Shown here: positions 6,651-15,557 of the stretch, piece by piece
How the letters are laid out: every line of letters starts with the position of its first letter
Position numbering within the stretch: the stretch's first letter is position 1
Made by a program: the position numbers and the translations under genes
Notes under the pieces: model-generated
What the model saw: only the letters and a program-made list of their open reading frames with translations
What the model was told of the DNA's origin: nothing
Database searches by the model: none
Origin: Candidatus Cloacimonadota bacterium
Lineage (GTDB): Bacteria; Cloacimonadota; Cloacimonadia; Cloacimonadales; TCS61
DNA length: 25,587 nt
Reading direction: 5' to 3'
Assembly (NCBI GenBank): GCA_030668345.1
Contig: DAOUUD010000002.1
Coordinates: 1 to 25,587, forward strand

Positions 6651-7940
6651 TTATTTCTTTCCTACCTTATCAAGGATCCATTCATTGGAAACGCTCTTCG
6701 GTCTGATGATCGGAGCCTGAAGACCGCGAGCCATAATAGCCTGAGCACAAAAACCCATTACCCGTGAAACACCGAACATAACAGTGTAATAATCGAACAT
6801 GGTTAAGCCATACTTGAATAGAAGTGATCCTGAGATAGCATCAACATTTGGGTATGGATCAGCGATTTTTCCTCCACCATATTCTTTCAGAACTCCGGGT
6901 ACAACCTCAAAAAGCCTTTTTACTATCTGGAAGGTTTCTTCTTTTGCACAGTATTTTTCACCAAATTTATAGAATGCTGTAAATCTGGGATCGGTAGCTC
7001 TCAATACTGCATGTCCATAGCCTGGAACAACTTTTCCTAATTTTAAGGAAGATGAAACAAAATCTGATAGTTCTGCTTTTGACGGAACTTTTTCGTACTT
7101 CTCAAGAATATCCAGAACGAACTTCAAACACTCCTGATTTGCCAGACCATGCAATGGTCCTGCAAGTCCGTTCAAGCCTGCAGAAACAGCATAATAGAGA
7201 TTTGAGAGTGCAGAATTTACAACTCTGGAAGTAAAAGCACTGACATTTCCACCTTCATGGTCACAATGAAGCACAAGATACAACCGCACTAATTTTGCAA
7301 ATTCTCCCTTCGGGTCAGGAACTCCCAGCATTTTTGCATAATTTCCGCCCCAGTCCAGAGATTTATCATAAGGTATCAGATCTCCCATAGCATATCTTAT
7401 CCTGTAAATTCCGGCAGCGATGGTAGGCAGTTTTGCCAGGATCTCTAAAGAATCATCCAGAGTAGCTTCCCAGTAATCTGCTTTTCTCATTCCAGCAGCA
7501 TATTTTGCTTTGAAAATTGAACTTCCTTCCATTGTCATAATTGCAATACTGAACATAGTCATTGGATGAGTATCTTTGGGCAATGCGCGGATAACATCCC
7601 ATACATATTCGGGAACTTCGGAACGCAGATGCATCTCTTCCTGTAATCTTTCCAGATCTTGTTTTACAGGGATCTCGCCTGTGCAGAGAAGATAAAAAAT
7701 CTCCTCAGGTGTCCTATCGGTTAGATCAGCAAGAGGGATACCCCTGATATGTAATCCCAGATAGGGATCCACATATGAAGAATTACAAACTAAACCGATC
7801 ACACCCCTCATTCCACCGTAGATCTGTTTAACTGTGACGTTACTAATTACTTTGTCAGCATGTTTACTTAAGATCTCATCTTTGATCTTTGCCCTGATTT
7901 CTGGAATTCTCGATCTGATTTTCTCTCTTAATCGCGGCAT
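6651..7940 (-). CDS. gltA: Citrate synthase, eukaryote/Geobacter-like type
   Basis: Condenses acetyl-CoA and oxaloacetate to citrate. The 429-residue chain carries the catalytic triad of pig citrate synthase: His264 in PLHGLANQE, His310 in GYGHAV and Asp367 in NVDAISG. It also has the HCDHEGGNVSAFTS segment (225-238), which marks the eukaryote-like branch also found in Geobacter and some Bacteroidetes. This branch differs from the NADH-regulated hexameric form of E. coli. It is the first gene of its unit: a strong AGGAGGA lies upstream of the ATG, and the 222-base region before it holds the pckA terminator and a possible promoter. Being separated from the upstream cluster by a terminator suggests that citrate-to-oxoglutarate flux can be controlled separately. 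Confidence 0.95.
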   Translation of the reverse strand: MPRLREKIRSRIPEIRAKIKDEILSKHADKVISNVTVKQIYGGMRGVIGLVCNSSYVDPYLGLHIRGIPLADLTDRTPEEIFYLLCTGEIPVKQDLERLQEEMHLRSEVPEYVWDVIRALPKDTHPMTMFSIAIMTMEGSSIFKAKYAAGMRKADYWEATLDDSLEILAKLPTIAAGIYRIRYAMGDLIPYDKSLDWGGNYAKMLGVPDPKGEFAKLVRLYLVLHCDHEGGNVSAFTSRVVNSALSNLYYAVSAGLNGLAGPLHGLANQECLKFVLDILEKYEKVPSKAELSDFVSSSLKLGKVVPGYGHAVLRATDPRFTAFYKFGEKYCAKEETFQIVKRLFEVVPGVLKEYGGGKIADPYPNVDAISGSLLFKYGLTMFDYYTVMFGVSRVMGFCAQAIMARGLQAPIIRPKSVSNEWILDKVGKK

Positions 7941-8082
7941 GGTTCCTCCTATTTTTTTTAGTTAATATATCTGATTTTGACCAACTTTATAAATAATAAA
8001 ATTAGTCAGAATCTTATTTCTGAATATCGACAATTTCACATTTTACAAAAGTTACTTCGTTTTTATTATGTCAATTAAAAAC

Positions 8083-8111
8083 ATTATAGCCTATAATAAA
8101 ATTTAAATTAA
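8083..8111 (-). promoter_or_regulatory. Possible promoter for the citrate synthase unit
   Basis: On the minus strand a perfect TATAAT (8088-8083) lies about 140 bases before the gltA ATG. The hexamer 17 bases upstream (8111-8106) reads TTAATT, a poor -35 box. It is just past the pckA terminator, where a new start is needed. The region is AT-rich, so a chance match is quite possible. Confidence 0.3.
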
Positions 8112-8133
8112 CTTTTGAAGAGAGTTAAGAAAT

Positions 8134-8160
8134 AAAAAGGCAGACTTACGTCTGCCCTTT
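8134..8160 (-). terminator. Rho-independent terminator after pckA
   Basis: On the minus strand, directly after the pckA stop, GGCAGAC (8156-8150) and GTCTGCC (8145-8139) form a seven-pair GC-rich stem with a GTAA loop, followed by TTTTTATT. This is a textbook intrinsic terminator and divides the minus-strand genes into two transcription units. Confidence 0.9.
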
Positions 8161-8162
8161 AT

Positions 8163-9890
8163 TTATCCTTTGATCTGCAATGCGTTTATAAGCTTTTCAA
8201 GTAGTTCCGGTTTAGTTGCCACATCGGATGATTTCAAATATTCTCGTCTTTGCTTGAAACGGTCTTTCAGAAGTACAACGTATTCATCCATATTTTCACG
8301 GTTATCAGGATGATATCTTTCATAATAACCAGGAAGTATTTTTTCAATAGATTCCTTGGTGGGGATCATGGCACCAGGCAGCATATTCCAATCTTCCCAT
8401 TCCAGCTGCTCCATTAAGATCCCGGTTTGGAGAGTGAGTGAAGTCTGTAGTTTAACATCATCCAGGTCATCATCAGAGGATTTCCAGTATCCAGCAGAAT
8501 TGAATGTATAACAATCTGCGCCGGTTTCCAGAACTTTAATGAATGCTTCCACATCTTTGTAAAGTTCATAAACCCTGAACGGATTTGCAAAAGGTTCAAA
8601 AACCAATTTTTTGAGATCTTCTTCCGTAACATTTTCTGCTCTGCTTCTTTTTGTAATAAGAGCAGCACCCATGGCAACTGCTAAATATTTATCTTTATAT
8701 TTGTGAACCGGTGGAAGTGCCGTATCCTTCATGAGCCAGGTTAAAGCTTCCGGGAAACTGCATTTATTTACCCAGTTACCCAAAAGGTCCCGATCCAGCA
8801 GTGCTCTTCCATTTGCCTGTCGAACATCCAGCCCTAAAGGCAATAATTTCCCATTTCGCTCTATCATTGCATGATTCATAAGAGCAATCAGGTATTTCCA
8901 ATCAGGATTATCAAGGTCTCTGCTGTCGGTTTTATCGAACAAAGCAGGTTCCCAGACCCGACAAACTTTTTCTTCCGTATCGATCTGGAAGGCATCATCG
9001 TGAAGGCAATATTTTTCGAATCCTGCGGGTAATGTACCGCCATTATCGATTGAATTTGTGTGAGAAGATTTTCCTGTACCGGATAGTCCATAGAAAGCGA
9101 TTGATTTCTTGCCTAAATTCTTATATTCATCTGCGCAACCTGAGAAATCAATTTCTTTGATACCTCCGTGACAGGCAGCCATTCCCAACCTCATCCCGGA
9201 TGTCCAGGCGAGAGTTAAAGTTCCTTTTTTACGCTCACCAAAATAACGCATTCCCAAATTGAAAATAACGTTCTGGGTTTCATCAACCAGGCCAATTTGA
9301 GGAGCACCAACATTGTGATAATACGGATCGTTGCAAGTCCATTCATTAAATGCAACAATGATAATATCCTGAATTGGAAGGGGTTTACCTTTTTTATATT
9401 CTTCTTCCATTAATTCGAGCGGAGCGAAATTGCATAACCAGTTGAAAACATTGCTGGCATCTGTAGTTGTAGTCACATAAGTTGCTTTTATCATTAGATC
9501 GGGATCCAAACCCAGGACAGCCTCGCATTTAATCAAATCGTAATGTTCAAGCTGGTACATTGCTTCCCGGATGTCACCTTCGACTTTCTTCTTTTCATTT
9601 TGCGGTATTCTGTTATAGAATACTCTCGCTTTAGCTGTACGACCAATGATCTTGCCATGGCAATCGTTAAGCACTTTTGCACCTTTTGGCAGTCCTAAAC
9701 GTTCAGCAAAAGGAGGATAAATTTCTAAATCCGTAACTGCTACTCCCGGTTGCTTTTTTGCCATTTCATAAGCTTCACGTGCATTAACTTTTCGAACTTT
9801 CGGGTTTAGCATTATCGTTTCCGCCACAGCACGTATTGAAGACATTTCCTTCAAATTCTTGTAAAAAACAATACTGGCTTTGCTCGACAT
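8163..9890 (-). CDS. pckA: Phosphoenolpyruvate carboxykinase, ATP type (divergent)
   Basis: Interconverts oxaloacetate and phosphoenolpyruvate, linking the C4 acids to gluconeogenesis. The 575-residue protein has YFGERKKG (like YGGEMKKG of E. coli), the P-loop GLSGTGKS (268-275) and the kinase-2 motif HDDAFQID (297-304). The region after the P-loop (HTNSIDNGG) and the segment before it (AACHGG instead of HCSAN) differ from E. coli PckA, so it belongs to a diverged, slightly long branch. An in-frame TTG at 9905 is possible, but the ATG at 9890 has GGAGG eight bases upstream and is preferred. It is the last gene before the terminator, and the 130-base AT-rich gap after malic enzyme could hold its own promoter, although none is clear. 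Confidence 0.9.
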   Translation of the reverse strand: MSSKASIVFYKNLKEMSSIRAVAETIMLNPKVRKVNAREAYEMAKKQPGVAVTDLEIYPPFAERLGLPKGAKVLNDCHGKIIGRTAKARVFYNRIPQNEKKKVEGDIREAMYQLEHYDLIKCEAVLGLDPDLMIKATYVTTTTDASNVFNWLCNFAPLELMEEEYKKGKPLPIQDIIIVAFNEWTCNDPYYHNVGAPQIGLVDETQNVIFNLGMRYFGERKKGTLTLAWTSGMRLGMAACHGGIKEIDFSGCADEYKNLGKKSIAFYGLSGTGKSSHTNSIDNGGTLPAGFEKYCLHDDAFQIDTEEKVCRVWEPALFDKTDSRDLDNPDWKYLIALMNHAMIERNGKLLPLGLDVRQANGRALLDRDLLGNWVNKCSFPEALTWLMKDTALPPVHKYKDKYLAVAMGAALITKRSRAENVTEEDLKKLVFEPFANPFRVYELYKDVEAFIKVLETGADCYTFNSAGYWKSSDDDLDDVKLQTSLTLQTGILMEQLEWEDWNMLPGAMIPTKESIEKILPGYYERYHPDNRENMDEYVVLLKDRFKQRREYLKSSDVATKPELLEKLINALQIKG

Positions 9891-10020
9891 TCCTTTTTCC
9901 TCCAATCTATTTTTTTTGTTTATTAAAACTCATATAAACCTATACACAAATATACAGAAATAAAAGTTATTACAATCCGTCAAAGAATTTCATAAAATTA
10001 ATTTCTATTTTTAGTTTTTT

Positions 10021-11703
10021 CTACACCGCTTTATACGGCAAATATACTGGCTGGAACATCTTGCTTTTAATATATTCAAAAAGGTTTTCAGGTCTATTTG
10101 TCCAGGCAATGCCATTGGCATATGCAATTTCACACACGGCAAAAGCAATATGTTCTGAAATTTCTCTGATATCAGTCAAATCAGGATAAACTCTACCTTT
10201 TTTCAAATCCTCTTCTTTGACCAGATTTGCTAAAGTTTTTGCTGCTGTATAAAACATTGAATCCGTTATTTTTGTTGCCTGGCAGACAACAGCTCCCAAA
10301 CCAATACCCGGGAAAATATACATATTATTTCCCTGGCCTGTGGTATAAGTTTTTCCTTTATATTTGATGGGATCAAAAGGACTGCCACTGGCATAAACAA
10401 CTTTCCCATCGGTCCATTCATAAGCCTGTGTCGGTGTGCATTCCGATTTGGATGTTGGATTCGATAAGGCAAAGATGATAGGAGTATCTACATGTTTTTT
10501 CATTTCACGGATAATTTCTTCATTAAATGCTCCTGTTTGTTTGCTCACACCAATTAACACTGTTGGTTTGACTGATTTTACAACTTCAAGAAGTGTTTTC
10601 TGGAATTTTTCATTTCTGGCATATGCGACTTTATGTTCTGCCAGTTTATCACCACGCGTAGTTATTACGAGACCTTTACTATCGATGAACCAGAATCTTT
10701 TTCGTGCTTCTTCTTTGGATAATCCTTCTTCCACCATTCCGGCAACGATCATATCTGCGATTCCAACCGCAGCTGAGCCAGCGCCCAGGAAGATGATTTT
10801 CTGTTCATTTAATTTTCCTTTGGTTATTCTCATTGCTGCCAGAAGTCCTGCCAGAGCAACTCCACCTGTTCCCTGGATATCATCATTGAAGCATAAAAGT
10901 CTTTCACGGTATTTTTTTAAAAGTGGAAAAGCATGATCATTCGTGAAATCCTCAAATTGAATTAATGCTTTAGGCCAGCGTTCATGAGCCGCAATGATGA
11001 ACTCATCAATTATTTCGTAATATTTTTCTCCTTTTATCCGGTGATGTTTTTCTCCCAAATACAAAGGATCTTGCAATAAAGTTTCATTATCTGTTCCCAC
11101 ATCGATTACTACGGGTAGTTTTTTAGAAGGATAAATTCCAGCACAAGCTACATAAAGAGAGAGTTTCCCGATTGGAATTCCAATACCGCTTGCTCCCAGA
11201 TCTCCAAGACCCAGAATTCTGCTGCCGTCAGTGACGACGATTACATCGACCTTATCTTCCGGCCAATTGTTAATTCTTTTTTTGAAATCTCCTTTAGCTT
11301 TGGCGGAAATATACATTCCTCTTGCTCGTCGGTAAAGATGACCAAATTGCTGACATGCAGTTCCTACAGTGGGAGTGTAAACAATTGGAGTCAATTCCTC
11401 CAGGTTTCTCAGCAGTAATGCATAATACAAGATTTCATTCCGATCGTGTAATGCTTCTAAGAAAATATATTTCTCAAGATCTGTATCTTTTCTACGATAA
11501 TTTTCAGTGACTCTTTTTATCTGTTCTTCAAAGGTGGAAACATGTGGTGGGACTAACCCATAAAGATTGAATTCTTCTCTCTCTTTTTCGGAAAATGCTG
11601 TCCCCTTATTAAGCATTGGATCGCGAATTAGATCTAATCCTCTTTTTTTTACATGAACTATTTTGTGTTCTAACTCGTCAATTTCATAACGTTTAAGTGC
11701 CAT
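10021..11703 (-). CDS. maeA: NAD-type malic enzyme
   Basis: Oxidatively decarboxylates malate to pyruvate. The 560-residue length and sequence match the SfcA/MaeA family. Catalytic and metal residues are visible: Tyr109 in YTPTVG, Lys180 in GKLSLY, Glu251-Asp252 in FEDF, Asp275 in FNDDIQGTG. The nucleotide fold is GAGSA (307-311), and SNPTS and the SPF segment complete the active site. The assignment to NAD rather than NADP follows the family, not a tested residue. AAGGAG lies 11 bases before the ATG, a slightly long spacing. It follows larA by 26 bases and precedes pckA, so the two C4-to-C3 enzymes are adjacent. Confidence 0.95.
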   Translation of the reverse strand: MALKRYEIDELEHKIVHVKKRGLDLIRDPMLNKGTAFSEKEREEFNLYGLVPPHVSTFEEQIKRVTENYRRKDTDLEKYIFLEALHDRNEILYYALLLRNLEELTPIVYTPTVGTACQQFGHLYRRARGMYISAKAKGDFKKRINNWPEDKVDVIVVTDGSRILGLGDLGASGIGIPIGKLSLYVACAGIYPSKKLPVVIDVGTDNETLLQDPLYLGEKHHRIKGEKYYEIIDEFIIAAHERWPKALIQFEDFTNDHAFPLLKKYRERLLCFNDDIQGTGGVALAGLLAAMRITKGKLNEQKIIFLGAGSAAVGIADMIVAGMVEEGLSKEEARKRFWFIDSKGLVITTRGDKLAEHKVAYARNEKFQKTLLEVVKSVKPTVLIGVSKQTGAFNEEIIREMKKHVDTPIIFALSNPTSKSECTPTQAYEWTDGKVVYASGSPFDPIKYKGKTYTTGQGNNMYIFPGIGLGAVVCQATKITDSMFYTAAKTLANLVKEEDLKKGRVYPDLTDIREISEHIAFAVCEIAYANGIAWTNRPENLFEYIKSKMFQPVYLPYKAV

Positions 11704-11729
11704 TTGGCTTTTTACTCCTTATTTATTCA

Positions 11730-13067
11730 TTAAGCGAGAAACAAATCATCAAGCTTAATATGGTTTTTGGCCTTTTTATAATAGTCTGGACTGTGAATGA
11801 ATTTTCTTTTGTGCAGGATGCGCGGTGCTATTCGCGGAACTGTTAAACTGGCATCCATTAAAAAGAGTATTTTTTCCTCACCTTTTTCTTTCAGCGCCAA
11901 ATTCAGTGCTTCTTGTAAGTCAGAAAATCCTTTAACAAAAATATTTTCCAATAATTGAGATTCAAGTTTTGTATATGCCCACAAGGATGCCCATTTCATA
12001 ATTTCTGCCATTTTTGCTGCTTTATGATATCCTAATTTATAACCTTTTTCAATTTTACTAAACACTTCATCAGGATTTCTGGCTTCACTTAATAGCTTTA
12101 TAAAACTTTCTCCCCCCACACCTTTTCTGCAGCTTGCTACTAAAATGAGGATCCCATTAACATTTAATGCCAGTTTGCTGTTATCTATTGCTTTCTGTGA
12201 TTGATAAAGGTCGATGTCCATCGGATAGGGTGCAACTGCAACCACGATATCTGCTCTATCCCTTATTTCTACAGAAAAAACATCTTTCGCTTTTTCGCAT
12301 GCCAGTTTGAACGCCTGGTGCGTTTCTCCGCAAACACAATAATAGATTTTATGGTCTTTATTCAGAACTGTCTGAATTGAAAATATCTGTTTGTCTTTGG
12401 CGATAACATCATACGCTTCTTTAATATCTTCTCTAATTGGATTTCCTTCGGTTACAAGAGCTTTTGCAGATGCTTTTAGGGCTAACTCATGATTTTGTTC
12501 GATAGTTTTGTATCCGGCAATACCAGGTAAAAAGGACTTTGCTCCACCCGTATAACCTGCAAAATAATGAGGTTCAACCGATGTAATGTAAACTATCTTC
12601 TTTGTTTCAATTACCAGTTTGTCAAAATAGACATCCGTACCATTTTTGGTTTTACCAATTAAGATATTTTCTTTTTCATTTTTGGAATCATGAGAAAATA
12701 TTTTCTTTTCCAATTCATGATAATGGTCTCCGAAAAGTTCGATGTATTCATCTTTGCTTGGTGCTCGATGAGCACCTGTAGCGATCAGAAATTTTATATC
12801 CTTTTCTTTAATTTCATCCCAGAGCAGATCAATAATTCTGGCATTTGGAGTAGGTCTGGTGGCATCATTTATAATAAAGAGTAGAGGTTCATCACCTTTG
12901 ATAAAATCGTCAAAACTCTTGAAATCGACCGGGTTATTGATCGCATCAAAAAGCACCTCTTTTTCAGGTCGAATTTCAACTGTATTTGGATATACTATTT
13001 CACCAATATTTTCACTGGGGAGAGTTACTGTTAATTCCTCTCCCCAATACGGAATTCGCAACTCCAT
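11730..13067 (-). CDS. larA: LarA-family nickel-pincer 2-hydroxyacid racemase
   Basis: Family members racemise or epimerise 2-hydroxyacids (lactate, malate, others) using a nickel-pincer nucleotide made by LarB, LarC and LarE. Every residue known from Lactobacillus plantarum LarA is present in register: Asp68 and Arg71 (NDATRP), His100 (TGAHRAP), His167, Lys177 (EPHYFAGYTGGAK), His193 (NHELA), Gln289 and Lys292 (QSQK). The 445-residue length is slightly above LarA's. The ATG overlaps the malate dehydrogenase stop (TAATG), so translation is coupled. No larBCE genes are in the window. The substrate could be lactate (glcDF are in the same array) or malate (malate dehydrogenase and malic enzyme flank it); the sequence alone does not decide. 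Confidence 0.88.
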   Translation of the reverse strand: MELRIPYWGEELTVTLPSENIGEIVYPNTVEIRPEKEVLFDAINNPVDFKSFDDFIKGDEPLLFIINDATRPTPNARIIDLLWDEIKEKDIKFLIATGAHRAPSKDEYIELFGDHYHELEKKIFSHDSKNEKENILIGKTKNGTDVYFDKLVIETKKIVYITSVEPHYFAGYTGGAKSFLPGIAGYKTIEQNHELALKASAKALVTEGNPIREDIKEAYDVIAKDKQIFSIQTVLNKDHKIYYCVCGETHQAFKLACEKAKDVFSVEIRDRADIVVAVAPYPMDIDLYQSQKAIDNSKLALNVNGILILVASCRKGVGGESFIKLLSEARNPDEVFSKIEKGYKLGYHKAAKMAEIMKWASLWAYTKLESQLLENIFVKGFSDLQEALNLALKEKGEEKILFLMDASLTVPRIAPRILHKRKFIHSPDYYKKAKNHIKLDDLFLA

Positions 13068-13999
13068 TATATAAGATTTTCTGCCTCAATTTTTTCTATC
13101 ACTTCCCGAACTTTATCGGCAGAGAGATGTAATGCTTGTTTCTCTTCAGTCGTAAGTGATAGTTCGATTATTTCTTCAACTCCATTTTTTCCTATTTTAA
13201 TCGGTACACCTGAAAATAAGCCATCGATACCATACTCTCCCCTTAAGTAAGCAGAACAAGGTACTATCCTGTTTCGATTGCGAACAACGCATTCCACCAT
13301 TTCAGCAGCAGAACTGCCAGGTGACCAATAAGCACTTCCGGTTTTAAGGTAGGAAACTATTTCGCCACCAGCTTTTCGAGTACGTTCTATTAATTTATCA
13401 ATTTTTGCTTTAGGCAACAATTCGGAAACAGGTATACCGTGAACAGTTGAATATCTTGGTAATGGCACCATCAAATCACCATGCCCGCCAAGTACCAGTG
13501 CAGTTACATTCCTGGGACTAACTCCCAGTTCATCGGCTATAAAATACCTGAACCTTGAAGAATCCAGAATCCCTGCCATTCCGATCACTTTTTTTAAAGC
13601 AAATCCTGTAACTTTTAAGGCGACATAAGCTAAAACATCGAGAGGATTTGTAACAGTTATTAAAACAGCATTGGGTGCATATTTAGCAATACTTTCAGAA
13701 ACATTTTTCATGATTTTTACATTATCTCTAAGCAAATCTTCCCGTGACATACCCGGAAGACGTGGTTTACCGGCTGTAACAACAACTACATCAGAATCTT
13801 TGATCATCGATATATCTGAATAACCATTTATGAATACATCATATCCTCTTATAGGAGAAGCCTGAACAATATCCATGGCTTTACCTTCTGCCCAACCCTT
13901 TACCACATCTATCAGAACTATATTTGAAACTCGTTTCTCAGCTAAATAAAGAGCCGTAGCTATACCAACATTACCGCTGCCAATTATACTAACTTTCAT
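13067..13999 (-). CDS. mdh: Malate dehydrogenase (LDH-like type), canonical copy
   Basis: NAD-dependent interconversion of malate and oxaloacetate. The 310-residue protein has the Rossmann GSGNVG (7-12) with Asp31 ending the second strand (NAD preference). Substrate arginines Arg80 and Arg86 lie in GKPRLPGMSR, with Asn118 in the TNP motif, the Asp146/Arg149 pair and catalytic His173 in GGHGD. Arg80 (not Gln) marks malate rather than lactate as substrate. The ribosome site AGGAGG overlaps the stop codon of the upstream paralogue at 14009-14932, and the gene overlaps larA by one base. All conserved residues are intact, so I take this as the working TCA enzyme. Confidence 0.95.
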   Translation of the reverse strand: MKVSIIGSGNVGIATALYLAEKRVSNIVLIDVVKGWAEGKAMDIVQASPIRGYDVFINGYSDISMIKDSDVVVVTAGKPRLPGMSREDLLRDNVKIMKNVSESIAKYAPNAVLITVTNPLDVLAYVALKVTGFALKKVIGMAGILDSSRFRYFIADELGVSPRNVTALVLGGHGDLMVPLPRYSTVHGIPVSELLPKAKIDKLIERTRKAGGEIVSYLKTGSAYWSPGSSAAEMVECVVRNRNRIVPCSAYLRGEYGIDGLFSGVPIKIGKNGVEEIIELSLTTEEKQALHLSADKVREVIEKIEAENLI

Positions 14000-14008
14000 G
14001 TCAACCTC

Positions 14009-14932
14009 CTATATACTTAATGATTCAATTGTTTTATCGATCACTTGCGCTGAAGTTTTAAGTTTATCTTTAATATCAAGAGATAATTCTAATTCGATAA
14101 TCTTTTCAATGCCATTTGTCCCAAGTTGAACAGGTACACCCAAGCACGTATCTTTGAACTCATATTCACCGTCCAGACAGACAGGAACACATAAGATGGC
14201 ATTTGTGTCGTTGATAATAGCTCCAACTGTTTCAGCAATGGCAGCTCCTGGAGAATACATAGATGTTTGCCTTTTCAATAATGATAAAATTGCAGTCCCT
14301 GCTTCCCTTGTTTGATCAATTATTTTATCTACTTCTTCTTTGGGTAACAATTCAGTAATGGGGATACCGCATACTCTGATAAATTCGGGTGGTATGACCA
14401 TAAATTTATGGTGACCTCCCAAAACAAGTGCGCTTACTTCTACAGGAGTTACTTTGAGTGCCTGAGCAACAAATTCGCAGACTCTGGTAACATCGAGTTT
14501 GCCTGAAACTCCCAAAACTTTCTTTCTGTCAAAACCACTCTTTTTCCAGGCATAATAAGTTAATGCAGTCACAGGTTCACTTAGAACAATAATTATCGAG
14601 TCGGGTGCGTACTTTTTAACATCTTCGATTATGGGATCAATAATTTTCGCATTTTCTTCCAGTAATTCAAGACGAAGAGTATTTGGTTTTCTTACTTTTC
14701 CAGCAGTGATGATTACAATCTTTGAATCTTTAACATCTTCAATATTAGAAGAACCTTCAATTTTAATATCATAACCTCGTAAAGGTGAAGCTTCAGCCAG
14801 GTCAAGAGCACTGCCTTGAGCTTTACCATCCATAATATCGATAAGCATAATATTTGCAAATCCTCTCTCAGCAATGTAAAATGCTGCCGACACACCGACA
14901 TTACCACTACCGATTATTGATACTTTTTCCAT
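14009..14932 (-). CDS. Divergent malate dehydrogenase paralogue, active site altered
   Basis: A 307-residue LDH/MDH-superfamily protein, clearly a tandem paralogue of the next gene. The NAD fold is intact (GSGNVG at 8-13, Asp32), and Arg81, Arg87, Asp147, Arg150 and His174 are kept. Two near-invariant positions are changed: the TNP asparagine becomes Glu119 (LSEPVT), and GGHGD becomes GGHHK, with Lys at 176. The mobile loop also differs (KVRKPNTLR). It may act on another 2-oxoacid, act poorly, or be a regulatory or structural partner of the canonical copy, since these enzymes are oligomers. The gene has a good AAGGAGG site and no frameshift, so it is not a pseudogene. It sits between fumarase beta and mdh. 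Confidence 0.85.
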   Translation of the reverse strand: MEKVSIIGSGNVGVSAAFYIAERGFANIMLIDIMDGKAQGSALDLAEASPLRGYDIKIEGSSNIEDVKDSKIVIITAGKVRKPNTLRLELLEENAKIIDPIIEDVKKYAPDSIIIVLSEPVTALTYYAWKKSGFDRKKVLGVSGKLDVTRVCEFVAQALKVTPVEVSALVLGGHHKFMVIPPEFIRVCGIPITELLPKEEVDKIIDQTREAGTAILSLLKRQTSMYSPGAAIAETVGAIINDTNAILCVPVCLDGEYEFKDTCLGVPVQLGTNGIEKIIELELSLDIKDKLKTSAQVIDKTIESLSI

Positions 14933-14954
14933 TATTCCTCCTTATTAATTTTTT

Positions 14955-15509
14955 CTACTTCCTGTTTTTCCTTACACCTTCTTCATACAGATCTTTACCG
15001 TAAATATCATTTGCCACAATGCAAGGTAAATTCTCGACTTTGAGTTCTCTTATTGCTTCAGTTCCCAAGTCTTCATAGGCTATAATCTTTGCTGCATTAA
15101 CAGCTTGCGCCATTACAACTGCTGCACCACCGATTGCCGCGAAATAAACACCTTTATTTTTTATCATTGAATCTATAACTTCTTTACTTCTTGGACCTTT
15201 GCCGATCATTCCCTTTAAACCTGCATCCAGAAGAATCGGAGAATACGGATCCATTCTGTAGCTGGTTGTGGGACCTGCTGAGCCGATCGGCATACCGGGT
15301 CTGGCTGGAGCAGGACCAACAAAATATATTATCTGTCCCTTAACATCAAAAGGAAGTTTCTTGCCTGCTTCTATTAAGTCAACAAGTCTTTTATGAGCAG
15401 CATCACGGGCAGTATAAACGGTTCCAGTTATAAGGACTTTGTCACCAATATTGAGTTTTTCCAGATTCTCATCTTTTAGTGGAGTATATAAATGTATTTC
15501 TTTAGCCAT
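14955..15509 (-). CDS. Class I fumarase, beta (C-terminal) subunit
   Basis: The smaller subunit of two-chain iron-sulfur fumarase, which hydrates fumarate to malate together with the alpha subunit at 16032-16877. The 184-residue product has the family segments RDAAHKR, GPAPARPG, GPTTSYRMDPYSP and GKGPRS. The closely related L-tartrate dehydratase beta subunit cannot be excluded by motif alone, but the setting next to malate dehydrogenase and succinyl-CoA synthetase favours fumarase. An upstream in-frame ATG at 15533 exists, but AAAGGAGAG lies just before the ATG at 15509, which I take as the start. Unusually, a GxxExxY gene separates it from its partner subunit. Confidence 0.9.
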   Translation of the reverse strand: MAKEIHLYTPLKDENLEKLNIGDKVLITGTVYTARDAAHKRLVDLIEAGKKLPFDVKGQIIYFVGPAPARPGMPIGSAGPTTSYRMDPYSPILLDAGLKGMIGKGPRSKEVIDSMIKNKGVYFAAIGGAAVVMAQAVNAAKIIAYEDLGTEAIRELKVENLPCIVANDIYGKDLYEEGVRKNRK

Positions 15510-15524
15510 GCTCTCTCCTTTTAT

Positions 15525-15556
15525 TAGCAACAAACTACACGAACAATAACTAACAA
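15525..15556 (-). repeat. Degenerate direct repeat flanking the GxxExxY gene (downstream copy)
   Basis: On the minus strand the stretch runs TTGTTAGTTATTGTTCG then GTGTAGTTTGTTGCTA. It resembles, at roughly 70% over about 32 bases by eye, the stretch just upstream of the GxxExxY gene (15966-15994), with GTTCG and GTTGCT exactly shared. The two copies bracket the gene in the same orientation, as the ends of a small inserted cassette would. Confidence 0.4.
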
Positions 15557-15557
15557 A

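Noticed and set aside
9891..10020. Promoter for pckA in the 130-base gap
   Set aside because: TTGACG (9983-9978, minus strand) is a fair -35 box, but the nearest TATATT is about 23 bases away, too far for a standard promoter.
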